Shown: positions 12,640 through 24,904 of the stretch, one piece after another | Numbering within the stretch: position 1 is the stretch's first letter | Layout: every line of letters starts with the position of its first letter | Assembly (NCBI RefSeq): GCF_030052815.1 | Contig: NC_079505.1 | Location: 69,214,324-69,278,323, forward strand | Length of the DNA stretch: 64,000 nt | Direction of reading: 5' to 3' | DNA from: Hevea brasiliensis | Lineage: Eukaryota; Streptophyta; Magnoliopsida; Malpighiales; Euphorbiaceae | Made by a program: the position numbers and the translations under genes | The notes under the pieces: model-generated | Seen by the model: the letters and a program-made list of their open reading frames with translations, nothing else | Database searches by the model: none | What the model was told of the DNA's origin: nothing

Positions 12640-15250
12640 ACCTAATTAATAGCTTTTTTAATTCAACTCTTGCATTGTTTAATATCCCATGGTGCATATT
12701 ATTTGAAAAGGATGTGGTTTTAGGTTAAGCAGACGTAAGACGAAATATAGGAATAGTTTAGCTCTTGTAAAAAGGAATGGATGTGAAGTTCAATTAGATA
12801 AAGTTTTGGTGCCAACATGTAACCAATTCAAGTATTTGATTCTATTATCTTGAATAATGAAGTAATAAATGAGAATGTAACTCATATGATCAAAACAGGA
12901 CAGACAAAATAGATGAATGCAATAGGTATATTGTACGATCATAGGATGCCTATCAAAGTGAAAGGTAAGTCTACAAAATCAAGGTCAAGCTACTTATATT
13001 GTATATAAGTAATGTTGGGCATCTAAAGTACAACATAACCATAAGATGAGTATTGCATAACTGCAAATGTTAAGATGAATTTTGGTACGTAACACATAAT
13101 GGATAAGGTTAAAAATAACCACATCCACTACCAAAAAAAATAATAATAATGATAAAATAAGATTAGCAATTGATCAAATCTGTTGTTAATCTATTAAAAT
13201 CGGTTGCTAATCGATTTAGCGATTAATTTAGTCGATTGCAATAAACTTAGTTGCAATAGCAACCGACAACCAAATCAGTTGTAAATAGCAATCGACAATC
13301 AAATCGATTGTTAAATTAATTAAACTTAAAAATATAAAACTTTTAGTAAAAAACCTATTGGTTGCTAGTAGCAACCGATTTAGCAACCAAAATATAATCA
13401 GTTGCGAAAAATTTGGTATCTTAAATTTTATAATTTTGCAACTATTTTGTAAATCGAATGCTATTTGTAACTAATTTAGTAACCGAAAAATCGGTTGCTA
13501 ATTTAAAAAAAAAATTATAAAAAAATAAAATTTCCAAATAAGAAATTAAAAATTCAAATAAATAAAATTTTCAAAAATTACTAAAATAATAAAATATTAA
13601 TGAAAATTAGTACTAAAAATAATATCAAATATTATAAAAAAATTGCTAATAATAGCTATTATAAAAAAAAATATTAAGAAAATTTAAATATAAAAACATT
13701 TTTATAAGACAAATTACTAAAAAAATTTACAATATATATTATATAACAAAAAAATTACTAAAAGTCAATACTAAAAATAATTTAACAAAATTTTTATTTT
13801 ATGCCAAAGAAAAATAAATTAAATAAAAAAGATGAGAAAGAAAAATTAATGAAGAAAATATGTTAGAAAAGAAAAGATGATGAATAAAAAAATAATAAAG
13901 AAAATGAGAGAAAAGAGAAGAAATAGAGAAAAAAATGAGTTTTGGGGAAAAAAATGAGTAGTGGTTTATATAAGTGAATTTGCAATCGATTTTAACGATC
14001 AATTATCAATTACTAATTTCTTTTAAAAATTAGATGAGAATTTATGAGGAAAAATCTTACAATTGATTCGCAATGGGTTGCAAAATCAGTTACTAATAGT
14101 AATTGATTTCAATTGAGGGGAAAATTTTGTAATTGTTGCTATTAGCAACCGACTTGCAAATCGGTTACAAATCAAAATTAAAAAAAAAAAAAAAACAAAA
14201 AATAGGCAGGAATTTTTGGAAAGAAAAAATTGGTTGCAAGATCGATTGCCAATATCAATTGATTTTAATCAATTATAAAAATCTTTCACTGTTAGCAAAC
14301 GATTCACTAATTGGTTGCAAATCAAAAAAGAAAATAAAAAAAAATAGGTGGAAATTTTTGGAGAGAAAAATTAGTTGCAAAATTCGATTGCTGTCAACAA
14401 CATATTTGCAAATTGATTGCAAATTGAAAAAAAAAAAAAAGGTAAAAATTTTTTGGGAAAAAAATTTAGCAACCTATTTGTAATTGATTGCAAAAAACGG
14501 TTGTTATTAGTAAATGACAAGGAATCGGTTGTAAATTATTGTAACCGATTGCAAATCAGTTGGTAACTCTGGGTCAATTAAAATAATTCTTTAATTTAGC
14601 AACCGATTTCCTAAATCGATTACTGTTAGCAATTAATTTTGAAATCGGTTGCTATTAACAACAGATTTTTAATAACTGATTTCTTAATTGGTTACTAATG
14701 GTAACAAATTTTAAAATTGGTTGCTAATCGCATATTTAAAGTTTTTCTAATATCGATTATCAATTGATTTTGCAACCAATTTTAGAAACAGATTATAAAT
14801 CGGTTGCTAATAACAACTAATTTAGCAACCAATCCTTGAATCAATTGCTAAATTTTTTAAAATTAACTATTTTACTTAAAAAACCGAAATTACCACTCAA
14901 TTGTAAAATTTATTACTAATAACAATAGATTTTAGTCAATTATAATAATTAATTACAAAACTGATTGTTTTTTACAATGATGCATCAGAGAGTATATGTA
15001 GTATAAATTGGGGATAAAAAAAGAGATGAACGATTAAAATGGGTTGGTCATTTACACGGTAGAGCATAGAATGCCTCAATACAAAATTATATTAATTTAG
15101 CGGTGGAATGAATGAAGGGAAAAAAGGAAACCTAAAATGATGTGAGAAGTAGTATTGAAAGATATACAATTTTTGAATACTGATATAGAATTAGTTTTAA
15201 ATAGAGCTAAATGATGAAAAAATATCCATATAACTAACTCAACTAATTAT
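12640..15250 (+). pseudogene. LINE (non-LTR retrotransposon) RT C-terminal remnant, interrupted
   Basis: Translating across frames gives a decayed copy of the C-terminal part of a plant LINE reverse transcriptase. First comes IPWCILFEKDVVL at about 12675-12722, where functional relatives have an FADD-type active site. Then come VQLDKVLVPTCNQFKYL (about 12790-12840), a TKWMNAIGI-like block, and MDKVKNNHI at about 13095. It resumes after the inserted transposon with IREYM, LKWVGHLHGRA (about 15030-15065) and ELVLNRAK (about 15190). Many stops and frameshifts are present, so it is dead. The family is recalled, not searched. The copy is split at 13126-14982 by a DNA transposon. Confidence 0.75.
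13126..14982. mobile_element. CACTA-like non-autonomous DNA transposon
   Basis: The left end is CACTACCAAAAAAAAT. The right end, read as reverse complement, is CATCATTGTAAAAAACA, an imperfect terminal inverted repeat. The insertion point can be read from the disrupted LINE: the interrupted LINE sequence ends CACATC and resumes ATCAGAGAG, giving a 3-4 bp target duplication (ATC or CATC), as expected for CACTA elements. The interior is packed with subterminal motifs of the form GCAACCGATTT and AAATCGGTTGC in both orientations, a hallmark of En/Spm elements. No transposase frame is present, so it would need an autonomous partner. Confidence 0.75.
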
Positions 15251-16414
15251 AAACTAAATCTTAATGGTTGTTGTTGACCTCTAACTTTTTAAAAGGTAAG
15301 TTAGATTTATCAAACATCCCAAGTCATCAGTTAAAAACCCAATTAAAAGCTTAAAGGTAGCTCTTAATCATTCAAACAAACAAACTTTATGGATCTATTT
15401 GTATTTGGTTTAGTGATTGTGGTTAGTTGTTAGTAATCAACAATGAATTGTCAAATATCAACGATTAACGATCAACTGTTTAAATGCCAAAGTTAACAAT
15501 AACAAATTTTACCTTTCAGTGATTTTATAATAACTGGCCTTCAAATAATTTATAATTATTTTATTTATAATTTATATACAACATTTAAATTGAAATATTA
15601 ATTTAATTAATTTTATAATAAAAAATATTTATTTGTTTAGAAATTATTATAATTTTAATTAAGTTATTTTCTACAAAATGTTAAATTTTATAATTTTAAA
15701 AATGAATCCTGTGGTTTAGCGTATTAGCATTTAAGACATAAAACTTTCATTTTTATTAAATTGGTACTATGAAATTGTATATTATCAATCATCCTTGTAT
15801 TTATCAGTAAAATGTCAATGTAGCAATTTGTGGATAAGCATGAAATTTGATCATCTTATTGAATGACTTCACAATGATTGATTAATCTTAGGTAATTGCT
15901 ATCTCTCATTTCCAACACATTAGAAATTTCTGGTTCAACTAATCCTCCAGCTATTATTGATGGGGCTAAAAGCAGCAAGAGTACAAATCTAAGGATCTAT
16001 TTAACAAAATTAAAAAATTATATTATGATAGTTTTACCTAAAAGAACTTTCATTAAACTCGCTTTTAGGACTTTTTTTTACCTTTTTTATTTATTTATTT
16101 TTTATATGGAATTCACTTATGACACACTTCAAATTTTTTAATAATTAAAAATGTAAATTAATGAAATTAGATGGTTTTACTGATTTATCCTACTTTTGTT
16201 ATCAACAATATTTATAGAGAACCTGTCACGAAAAACATATATTCATACTTTTTTTTCATCCATATATTCATACTTATCACTTCACAAAAATATATAATAA
16301 TAGTAAATAATATAAATTTTTACTAATATGCATTTAGAAAATATGAAGACTGAGTTTTTAAAAAAAAAGTAAAACATAATCAATTTTATAAATTAAATCA
16401 CGTATAGCTAGCAG

Positions 16415-16420
<6 letters not shown>

Positions 16421-16453
<33 letters not shown>
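16421..16453 (+). repeat. (AT)n microsatellite
   Basis: About 16 uninterrupted AT units. Confidence 0.95.
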
Positions 16454-16454
<1 letters not shown>

Positions 16455-17329
16455 CTAGTTAGTAAATTAGCTAAAAGAAACAAAAATTTAGTACTAAAAA
16501 CATAAAAATTGATTTATAAATAGTAAATAATCAAATGCTATAGTAAAAATTGATTTAAAATAGTGATGACTTTCTAAATAATAATATTATTAATAATAAT
16601 AATAATCTTATAAAAAAAACACCAAACTTAATAAATTAATCTTATATATTATCTTAGCCTGTATAAATATTATTAAACTTGCAAGGATATTAGTTTCATT
16701 TAATATTGGCAATAATGACAAAATTTTAATAATCACATTCATGTGCAACTATCCTCGTAAAAATGATATCTATAACATATAAAAATTTAAAAACTCATAA
16801 ATAAATTTTGTCCTTGGGAGAAAAAAAGACACATAAAAGTGTAGTGAAAAAAGATAAAAAATCATATTATAAATAAAGTTAATTAAATTTGAATTTTATT
16901 ACATTAAAATATAATGAATAAATATAAAAGTTATCTGTTATTAATATTTTTTAAGAAAAATAACTATAAATTTATAAAATAATAAAATATTTGTCATTAA
17001 ATAAGATTAGAATTTTATATCTATTGATGTAAATATAAATTTTTTAAATTAAATAATTTATTTTTAATAGTAATTTTATAATTTAATATTATAAGCTTGT
17101 AAATATTTAGAATAATTAAAAAAATAAATTAATATAAGTGAGATTCGGTATTTAATGTTATTTATTAATTTTATTTTAATATACTAAACAATTTTTAATG
17201 AATTAATACACTAAAATAATATAGAATTAAAATAGAATTTTAATATAAGTATAATTATTATTAAAATGAAATTAAAATTTTAATTTATACTATTCATAGT
17301 AATACGAAAAATTAAAATTATTTAAGATG

Positions 17330-18693
17330 GATAAATTATCGCTAAAATTTATTAGCGACGATTTTACATAAAAGAATTTCTCATTACTAAAAATATCAGC
17401 AATAGATAACTAGTCGCAAAAATTATTAGCAACGAATTTATACAAAATAGCTTTTGGCTATTGAAAGTATTAGAGACGGTTAAGGCGTGATTAAAATTAT
17501 TAGAGATGATGTTGTGTATTATAACTTCTCGTTATTGAAAGTATTAGCGATAAATACATTATCACTAAAAGTAATAGCGATAAATATACGCCACTAATTT
17601 ATATTATTAACTATTAATATATCCAATTATCGTGATAGATATATTTTATTGATATTTTTATAAATAATATAAATTATGAAGAGTATTTTATATATATATT
17701 ATTGATTTTGAATTATGATAAGACTTTTGAAAATTTATTTAAAAATTGTATTTACCAAACGCTATAAGTCAATATTAAAATCGTAAAAATTAATTATTGA
17801 TTTTCAATTGCTCAATCAAACGGCCATCAAATGCATAGGAGATTTCAATTGGTATTTAAATATTAGTTATTGCTCATTTCTTTTACTAATTTTCTTATTT
17901 TTGAAAATATTATTCCCCATTTCCAAAAATGTTCTGTATATCCAACCTTATTGCCTTTTTTCCCTTATATTTTTCAGTTAGATTATTTTAATGATTTTAA
18001 TTTTATCTCTCTAATCAAAATAGCCATACTAATAATAATAAAAAAATATTCAAAAGAGAATATTATACCTCCTTTATAACTCGACTCACCTTAGTATTTG
18101 AACTCTTAGCAATAAAATGTACAATAAATTTACTCACTAATTAAACTAAGAGTTAATGATATAAAAAAATTATCATTTTTTAATTTTATTAATTTAATTA
18201 TAATATTGATAATAATTTCATCCAATTTAATGAACTACAAATTTCACAATTTGGTGACAATGATTTTATGATTTTTATCTATCATCAAGTATTATACTAA
18301 AATTTAAAAAAAATGTTTTACATTGGCAAATCCCTTATTATTTAGTTGTTTTTTTTATAAGTAAAAATTTATTTATAATAATATTAAGAAAAAATTTAGC
18401 CGGTCATCAGTCCTCTTTGATACACTCAACTTAAGACAATATATAGTAAGAGAAACAGGATATAAAACCATTCACAACAATTCAAAAAAAATGTCATACC
18501 AAGTGAAATCAACGTATTTACAAAATTGGATTATTATTTAGTTCTTGATTTGCAATGTTTTTTATTTGTAGTTAAATAGAAACGGATCTTTCTGCTGTAA
18601 CTCTATTTTTAGAATGATTTATAATATGTTCAGTTTTAAATCGGTTTATATTTGTGATTTTTCGGTTTCTTTTTTTTTTTTTTTCTTGTAGTG
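17330..18693 (+). mobile_element. Partial CACTA-like element (right end visible)
   Basis: A right terminus TTTTCTTGTAGTG ends at 18693; its reverse complement, CACTACAAGAAAA, is the classic plant CACTA end. Upstream at 17330-17600 are repeated ATTAGCGACG- and TAGCGATAAA-like motifs of subterminal type. I could not find a matching left end in the window, so the left boundary is only where the motifs begin, and the two parts may belong to different elements. Confidence 0.45.
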
Positions 18694-19066
18694 AATTATC
18701 ATCATTAATTAGCAACGGATATTACACAAGTATAAAGTGATCAAGCATTTCATGCAACACATCTAAGGAATAAAAGGCGGATGAGTGTTGAGCGAATATA
18801 AGTTGCTTAATAGAATCTTAATAAACGATATCAAATAAAGAGGGAAAATGAAAAGGATATGATGAAGAAGAAAGGGTCCACAAGGTGACAAACTAGCTTA
18901 GCTTAGCTGAAATGGGGATAAGTTCTTTTTGTAATGAAAATGGGAGCAACATGTGTGGCATCATGTTCTATTATCAAGTTTAAATTCTTCAATGTGTGAT
19001 CAGAATTTGTTCTACCTACTCAACCTCACCCAAAGATCTGGGTCACCACACCAACTTTTGTCTCCC

Positions 19067-19184
19067 TGGGTTGGCCATGAAACAGTCCATGAGTTTTAAG
19101 AACATATCTCCCCCCAATATCAAAAATCCAAACCATGAAATGGGTTGGCCATGAAACAGTCCATGAGTTTTAAGAACATATCTC
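19067..19184. repeat. Direct repeat, 44 bp twice, 74-bp period
   Basis: The block starting TGGGTTGGCCATGAAACAGT occurs at 19067-19110 and again at 19141-19184 with no visible mismatch, separated by 30 bases. This indicates a recent local duplication. Confidence 0.9.
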
Positions 19185-19711
19185 AACTTCAATCAGAAAT
19201 AGATTCATTCTCCAAACCATGTCCAATTGAAATCGCTTTTAAATCCAACTAGGCTTCCTGCTACCTTCTGGGCCAGAGATTATAGAGACTTCACCACAAA
19301 CAATAGCATGCATCCATTTGAACCTAAAAGAATAACTTTTAATAATCTCTAATTAATATATTCAATTAATTTTTTTCTCAAGATCAGCTCCCGCCAATAT
19401 CAATACCAAAAAAGTTCCTCTACTGAAGACTATGGTAATGAAAAGCAAAAAGACAGAGTTGCAAACTAATATATAATATCCAAGGTTTCTGATAGTCCTA
19501 AGTTCTGCTTCATATTCCTCTTTCATTTTGTCCCCTAGTTGCTTCTCTCCCAAGTAACAATAATGTGGAGCTTAAATATACAACTCACTGATTACAGACT
19601 GAAATTCAACAATAATCTAATTGTAATTAAGGGTTAAAAACAGAAATTAATAAAAAAGCAAAGGATGAATATCCTTGAGAAGCCATTCTTACACTTAGTA
19701 ACAGATGGTAC

Positions 19712-20074
19712 CTTAGCATTGTCATCTCGCCTGATCCGACGTTGAACTTCAAGTCTGATACATCACATATGGGGACGCTGCTTGTCGAAGGGAAAGAAAG
19801 AGCGAGGGCAGGAGTAGACCAGTGGATGAGCATGATGGCATGATAGAGGGCATCAGCGGCTCAGATGACATCCCAGAAGATGCAGAAACTAGGAAAGTAA
19901 AATCTGAGCTATTATTAGAAGAAAATGTACACCTTTTGATAGGCTTACCGCTTATTGATGTTGATAGAAAGCAATACTGGTTTTCGGCCAGAAGATTGAG
20001 GTGGAAGCTTTTTTTGTAAACTGAAATACTTCAGAACCAGCAGCATTTGGCACAAACTTTGAATTTGAAAAATC
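19712..20074 (-). pseudogene. NUP1-like exon 8
   Basis: A 363-bp block between TTATAG and GTACC. It reads DFSNSKFVPNAAGSEVFQFT, then in another frame KRCTFSSNNSSDFTFLVSAS with SEPLMPSIMPSCSSTGL, then after a further shift SFPSTSSVPICDVSDLKFNV. This serine- and phenylalanine-rich composition fits the C-terminal half of NUP1. Plus-strand frames here are shadows. Confidence 0.7.
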
Positions 20075-20389
20075 CTATAAATTAAATGATTAGGAACACA
20101 GTTCAAGTACATCCACAAATTCTAAAGCCTCATTCTTTGATGCAGATAACGGAAAAGAATTGTAGGAAATTTAAAGCTTTTGTTCTCATATGATTATTAA
20201 TTTGAAAAATGAAGGATGTAATATTTTCTCTTTGAGCAATTTGTTTTCTCTTTCAGAAAGTGAAAGAAGGGATCCTTATTTGTTAAGGAATCCCAAAATA
20301 ATTTGGAATTTGAACACTTACAGGTGAAGGGTATCTCGAGCCTATACATACGTTTGAATGCTTTATATATACGTTTGAATGCATTAAGT

Positions 20390-21005
20390 TCATGTGTAGT
20401 ATGATGTAATAAAAATTATATTTATAACCATTATTATATTAGATATTTGATTATATTATTTAGTAATAAAAAAAATTTGATATAATAGAATGACAATTAT
20501 ATAATATAATTAATTATATTTAAATAACGTAATGATTAGTATATAAAAAAATAGATATAATTATAATTACTAATTTTTATTTTTTTTTTCATTTATTATC
20601 AACACTATCACTACTACCATTACCCGATCATCACTGCTAATATCACACTACCTCCACCCTGTCATCAATACCACCACCATCCTATTACTACCATTGCTAT
20701 CACCGCTACCACAACTTGATCACCACTATCACTACTTAGCCACAGTTATCTCTATCACTGCCACCTGACCACTACTACCACCACTACTACTACTCGATTA
20801 CTAATCATGCAATCATTACTACCTATTATTAAAACTAAAAACAAATTAAATATAAAAATAAAATTATCATTAAATTACACTACTTATATTTTCATTTTAT
20901 AACCAAACATAGAAATGTAATGACAACTACATTACATTACAACTTTGATTATATTACATAATTGATTATATTGCATTACATCACGGTCTACCAAACGTAA
21001 CCTAA
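20390..21005. mobile_element. Possible MITE in an intron
   Basis: The left end GATGTAATAAAAATTATATT and the right end, whose reverse complement is GATGTAATGCAATATAATC, resemble each other. The rightmost sequence CACGGTCTACCAAACGTAACC is of the type found at MITE ends in plants. No clear target duplication is visible. Confidence 0.35.
20595..20815 (+). repeat. Degenerate (CAY)n tract, nearly G-free
   Basis: About 220 bp made almost entirely of CAC, CAT, ACT and TAC triplets with very few G residues on the plus strand. This is an old, decayed trinucleotide array within the putative MITE. Confidence 0.8.
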
Positions 21006-21612
21006 TTTCAATAAAACATAATCAGTTAAAAACTACTTCAGCAACAAATCTAATACTAGAAAGTTTGACCTTCTTGATAGGAGTGAATCTTAAAACCTAC
21101 TACTGCTGCCTGTGAGGCCAACAATTCTATATTCTCTGTAATTCTTTGCAACTGAGTTGAAACACATCTGCCTTTATTTGCTCTATTATTTAATAATTTA
21201 AGATTCAATCAATTTGCTACAGCTAACTAATAACCATTAGCTTGCATCAATTGCAAAAATGATGTGATAAGCACTACTAAACATAGAGCTATTTATAAAT
21301 TTATGGGCTTGCCTGGTGCTTTGCCACACTTGAATTTGGCAACGAGATATGAAACTCTGCCACAGACCCAAAGGCACCAGTTCTCATATCAAATCAATTC
21401 TCTGCCCCCATCCAAAAAGAGTATGTCACAGCTCCCTTTGCCAAAGAGAGACTGCCGAGAGATGATGGGGACAAAATTTACCAATGCTGAGACTGCCTTC
21501 TTAAATGCGAGACATCTAAAGGATTTATACCATGTTTATGCCAATAAGCATTCATACAGAAAGAAAAGAAACAAATGATTGTCAAAACAAAAATGCAAAG
21601 ATGAATAAATAC

Positions 21613-22242
21613 CTGCTGCACACTTGTGAGTCAAGAATCCTAGAGTTCTCTGAAATCTTGTGAGGGCCCTGCATAATAACCATCTGTTGAAGCTGTACCA
21701 ACTTTCATTTCTGAAGCTGAAGTGTTATTATTTATAGCAACATTAACCCCATTAACAGACTCCCAATGAATTTTTTTCTGAACTTGAATGGATTTTTCAG
21801 AAGAATCTAGACCTCCCAATCGGGTTGGGCTATTAAGATTGCTGGACTGATAGTTGTTGGACCAGAATGAAGGTGGCTAGCCTCAACTTAGAAGATTTAT
21901 CTTCACGGGTGGGTGGATTTCTCTCGAATTGATCTAATATTTTCAAAGCCCCCAGACTAGAAGTGCAGGAACAGTTGGGATACTGACTCCAGAGCTTTGT
22001 GGCTTACTGCTTACATACTGAAATTTTGCAGAGCTAATTGTTCCTCCATTTTCCAAATTTGTCTTTGTTGTGGAAAATAGGCCTTCTGTAATACTGAAGT
22101 GTTCCACCTGAGGACTGTTAAAAGACCTATGAAAATATGCAGATCTTCTAGAAGAAGATCCTGCATTGACTTTATGCCATATTATATGAATGGGCCCCAC
22201 ATATCCATGGCCATTATTTAATGCTTTTGCCCTTGAATTTAC
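21613..22242 (-). pseudogene. NUP1-like exon 7
   Basis: A 630-bp exon between GCATAG and GTATTT. It starts VNSRAKALNNGHGYVGPIHI, continues with a serine-rich stretch, then shifts frame and reads KILDQFERNPPTREDKSSKL, followed by SPTRLGGLDSSEKS and SEMKVGTASTDG. These segments are spaced as in plant NUP1. Confidence 0.75.
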
Positions 22243-22674
22243 CTATGCACCCAAATAGAAAATTTATGAAAATGAGGATAATCCCAAAGAATTCTTCAAA
22301 ATGCAAAACGTTACTTGTTTAAAAGGATAATCCCAAAAATTTTACAAAATATGCAGGGGGGAAAATCTTAATCCACCATGTCTCATAATGCTAAAAAATT
22401 TATAGTATCATTTTGTTCATATTACATGCTCAGAATGACTTCAATACTCCACTGCATGTGTGCAAAGTGCAAACATATTCACGCACAAACCTTCATCCAA
22501 TTAATCTAAATTTCATGATTTTTTAATCCAAAAAATACTAGAGGGGATCAAAGGGGTGCCGCTGTTACAAAATATTTTTAAAATAACAAAATGGCATTAA
22601 GGAGCATCATAGAGATATAAATCCCATTGCCATCAAGACAAACAATTCTGTGGCCAGCTAATATGGAAGATTAC

Positions 22675-22752
22675 CTGTCCAAATGATAGAGTTAGAGTTT
22701 GCTGAAAGGGAGCAGCTGTCATGTTTAGGTGCCTATCACTATTTCCCTATAA
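22675..22752 (-). pseudogene. NUP1-like exon 6
   Basis: A 78-bp (26-codon) exon between TTTTTCAG and GTAATC, in phase with exons 5 and 7. The second codon is TAG (22747-22749). It reads GNSDRHLNMTAAPFQQTLTL after the stop. Confidence 0.7.
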
Positions 22753-22756
22753 CTGA

Positions 22757-22773
22757 AAAAAAAAAAAAAAAAA
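22757..22773 (+). repeat. Poly-A run (poly-T at intron acceptor on minus strand)
   Basis: A run of about 17 A on the plus strand forms the polypyrimidine tract immediately upstream of the exon 6 acceptor on the minus strand. Confidence 0.8.
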
Positions 22774-22837
22774 TTCACACCTCCAATAAATCAAGTTAAA
22801 GCATCATCAGCACAAGATAAGCCACAATTCTGCGTAC

Positions 22838-23149
22838 CTTGGACTTGGTCTATGAATAAATAGTTCTAGAATAAGGGGTTTGGGGAAAATTGTGAAGCCC
22901 AAATCTCCCTCTCTGACTTTGTGGGGTTATATACCCATGATGATCCTGTACCAAGGCACCTGGCCAGCATGGAGATGACTTAGGGATAGGTCATGGAATA
23001 AAGGGTTTTATTGGAAGCTCATCACTGCTTGGTAATGTTCCTCCATCTTTTGACACTCAGCTGTTAGTACCAAAGCCTACTTCTGATGTTCGATTTTCCA
23101 TATATGCTCTTGCAATTTCAACTGGTGATGTACCAACATCATCTTGTAG
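22838..23149 (-). pseudogene. NUP1-like exon 5 with three in-frame stops
   Basis: A 312-bp exon between CTGACAG and GTACGC, open in one frame except for TGA at 23057-23059, TGA at 22991-22993 and TAG at 22850-22852. It carries the most diagnostic strings: SPVEIARAYMENRTSEVGFG, CWPGALVQDHHGY and TPQSQRGRFGLHNF. The stops alone rule out a functional protein from this copy. Confidence 0.85.
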
Positions 23150-24149
23150 CTGTCAGATAGCAAACAATTATCAAACTCTCTATGGGCATAGAACAAGCAA
23201 ACAAAAAATTTATAAGATTTCAATGCACTTATCATAATACAAGATAGAAAAAGATAGATATACGTACATCTCAACAAGATAGATATATGTACAACTCAAC
23301 CATTTTTTACCAGCAGCTAAAAAATAGACATGGTAGAACTTAGAATTCTTATGTTTTGTCACCAACATTAGACATTTTTTTTTTCATATCCTTCTATGTT
23401 CTTTTTGGTTTTCAAATGTCCTGTCTGCAGCTGTTCTGAATTCTGATGTAAAGGCTATCTAACTTAACCTTAATTTTAGTAGTACATATGCTGGAACAAG
23501 TATCATATTGTTGCAGACCCTAATCAGGTTGAGCCAAGGGGAAGGGTAAGAAGAAATTGGATGACTTATTCTAGAAGGGCTAAGAAGGATCCAGAAGAAT
23601 AGGAGAAGTACTAGAAGGCCAGGAATTACGGTATTCAGCAGCATGCTAATTCAGTTAGAGCAATTCTCAGGACAGATTGCACTAACAGCTATTGAAATGT
23701 ATAAACAGAAGTAGTGGGATGTGTGTGAAGGCATGAAAAAGAAATTTAATTGTAGTTCCAGCTAAGTTTAGCTTGGGGGCAGAATTCTTCTGCTGGGAGC
23801 GTTTTTCTCTTGAGATTACCCTCTGTTCTGTTTTCAGCTTTTGAGTAATAAAATCCTGGCCTATTTCTCTCTTCTTACTTGATTTTTGTTTGCTAATCCA
23901 TGAGCTGCATCATATCTCTATCACATACATATTAAATATATTAAAGTTGGCTACAAAGAAGTTCAAATAATGATATATATTGCCCCATGCCACCAAGAAT
24001 GATGCTTTTGTGAATATTTCTCACAGTGGTTAATAGATGGCCTCAGACGTGCATTGAGCCAAAACAAGCTATTATGAATAACATAGCTGGTACTAAAAAC
24101 ACATTTCAAAGTGAAATTCAAGTTGATTAGAACAATGAATTCGACCTAC

Positions 24150-24488
24150 TTTCTACTGGAGAAGAGGGGTTGAGGTTTTCCAAATAACTCTATCCAATTC
24201 TTCATGATTTTCTTTGCTAGATCTTGAATTTTCAAGGGCATTTGCAGGCTTTCCAGCATCTACTGAAAATTCATTTGAATACTTTCTTTTTTTAATTTTT
24301 GAGGTTTCCCAAACAGCTCTACTCAAATCTTCTTGCTTTTCTTCAGTTGATTTCCCTGAATATTCAAGGGCAACTACAGACCCTCTAAGATCTCCCACAT
24401 TTGTGCTGAAAAGTTTATTTTCTTGCTCAACCTCGGGAAGATCAACAGCCCTTGAATTTATTATCCAATTAGACGGTTAATTTCATCC
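24150..24488 (-). pseudogene. NUP1-like exon 4
   Basis: It begins after a TTGTAG acceptor and reads DEINRL, then after an indel INSRAVDLPEVEQENK, followed by two similar lysine/glutamate-rich units (SRAVWETS and DRVIWKTS with ALEYSGKS / ALENSRSS ahead of each). This looks like an internal duplication of about 37 residues. The donor appears lost: the frame runs into TAG after TPLLQ. Confidence 0.7.
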
Positions 24489-24674
24489 CTACAACAAGAT
24501 GGACAGAAATTAGAGAAATGCTTTTACATCAAATTAGAGCAACCAACTTCTGCATTGGTTCATAGACATTTTAAGCAAAATGCAAAACAAAAGGCTATGC
24601 TTCACAACATTGTAAGGACAAATATAAACAGATAGAATGTTTGCTATCCAAAATAAATAATGGATGTAATTTAC

Positions 24675-24832
24675 CTGGAAAATCTTTATCCTTCATTAGT
24701 TGCTCGATTTCAGAAAGCCCACTAGGATCAGAAAAATCAACCTTTTGATTTTGGTTGAGCCTATTGAAGTCAGAGTGGATATTTGATCTATCTGCTACTA
24801 CTAGCTAGTCCAGTTGCTTTTGATTCGACATG
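24675..24832 (-). pseudogene. NUP1-like exon 3
   Basis: It is bounded by TTTGCAG and GTAA. It reads HVESKATGLASSS, then after a one-base shift DRSNIHSDFNRLNQNQ and SDPSGLSEIEQLMKDKDF. The SEIEQLMK motif precedes the DEINRL block of the next exon, as in NUP1. Confidence 0.7.
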
Positions 24833-24904
24833 CTGCAAACTAATAATTCCCAATAGTCAGAATACTTCATTGACAGAAAAGATGCAAGTCATACAGCACC
24901 TATT

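Larger units (their letters stand above)
15251..19711. other. AT-rich intergenic DNA with transposon debris
   Basis: No gene is supported. It contains TGGTTTAGTGATT and ACCAAACGCTATAA blocks near 15400 and 17755 that may be ends of an old DNA transposon, plus subterminal-type repeats (ATTAGCGACGA-like) at 17330-17600. A minus-strand frame at 19362-19553 encodes a hydrophobic segment (VFLLFITIVF-type) but matches nothing I know. Confidence 0.4.

Noticed and set aside
14133..14483. Lysine-rich 116-codon frame
   Set aside because: It is made of the CACTA-like subterminal repeats and poly-A runs; it contains no transposase motif.
13126..14982. Regularly spaced repeats resembling a CRISPR array
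   Set aside because: Motifs vary in spacing, occur in both orientations and lie between CACTA-type ends in plant DNA.
19362..19553. Minus-strand frame with a hydrophobic segment downstream of the NUP1-like exons
   Set aside because: It does not resemble NUP1 and has no promoter or family match; left unassigned.
21264..21578. Plus-strand 104-codon frame in the pseudogene region
   Set aside because: No domain and an odd composition. It lies between minus-strand exons of the NUP1-like pseudogene, and I could not connect it to any gene.
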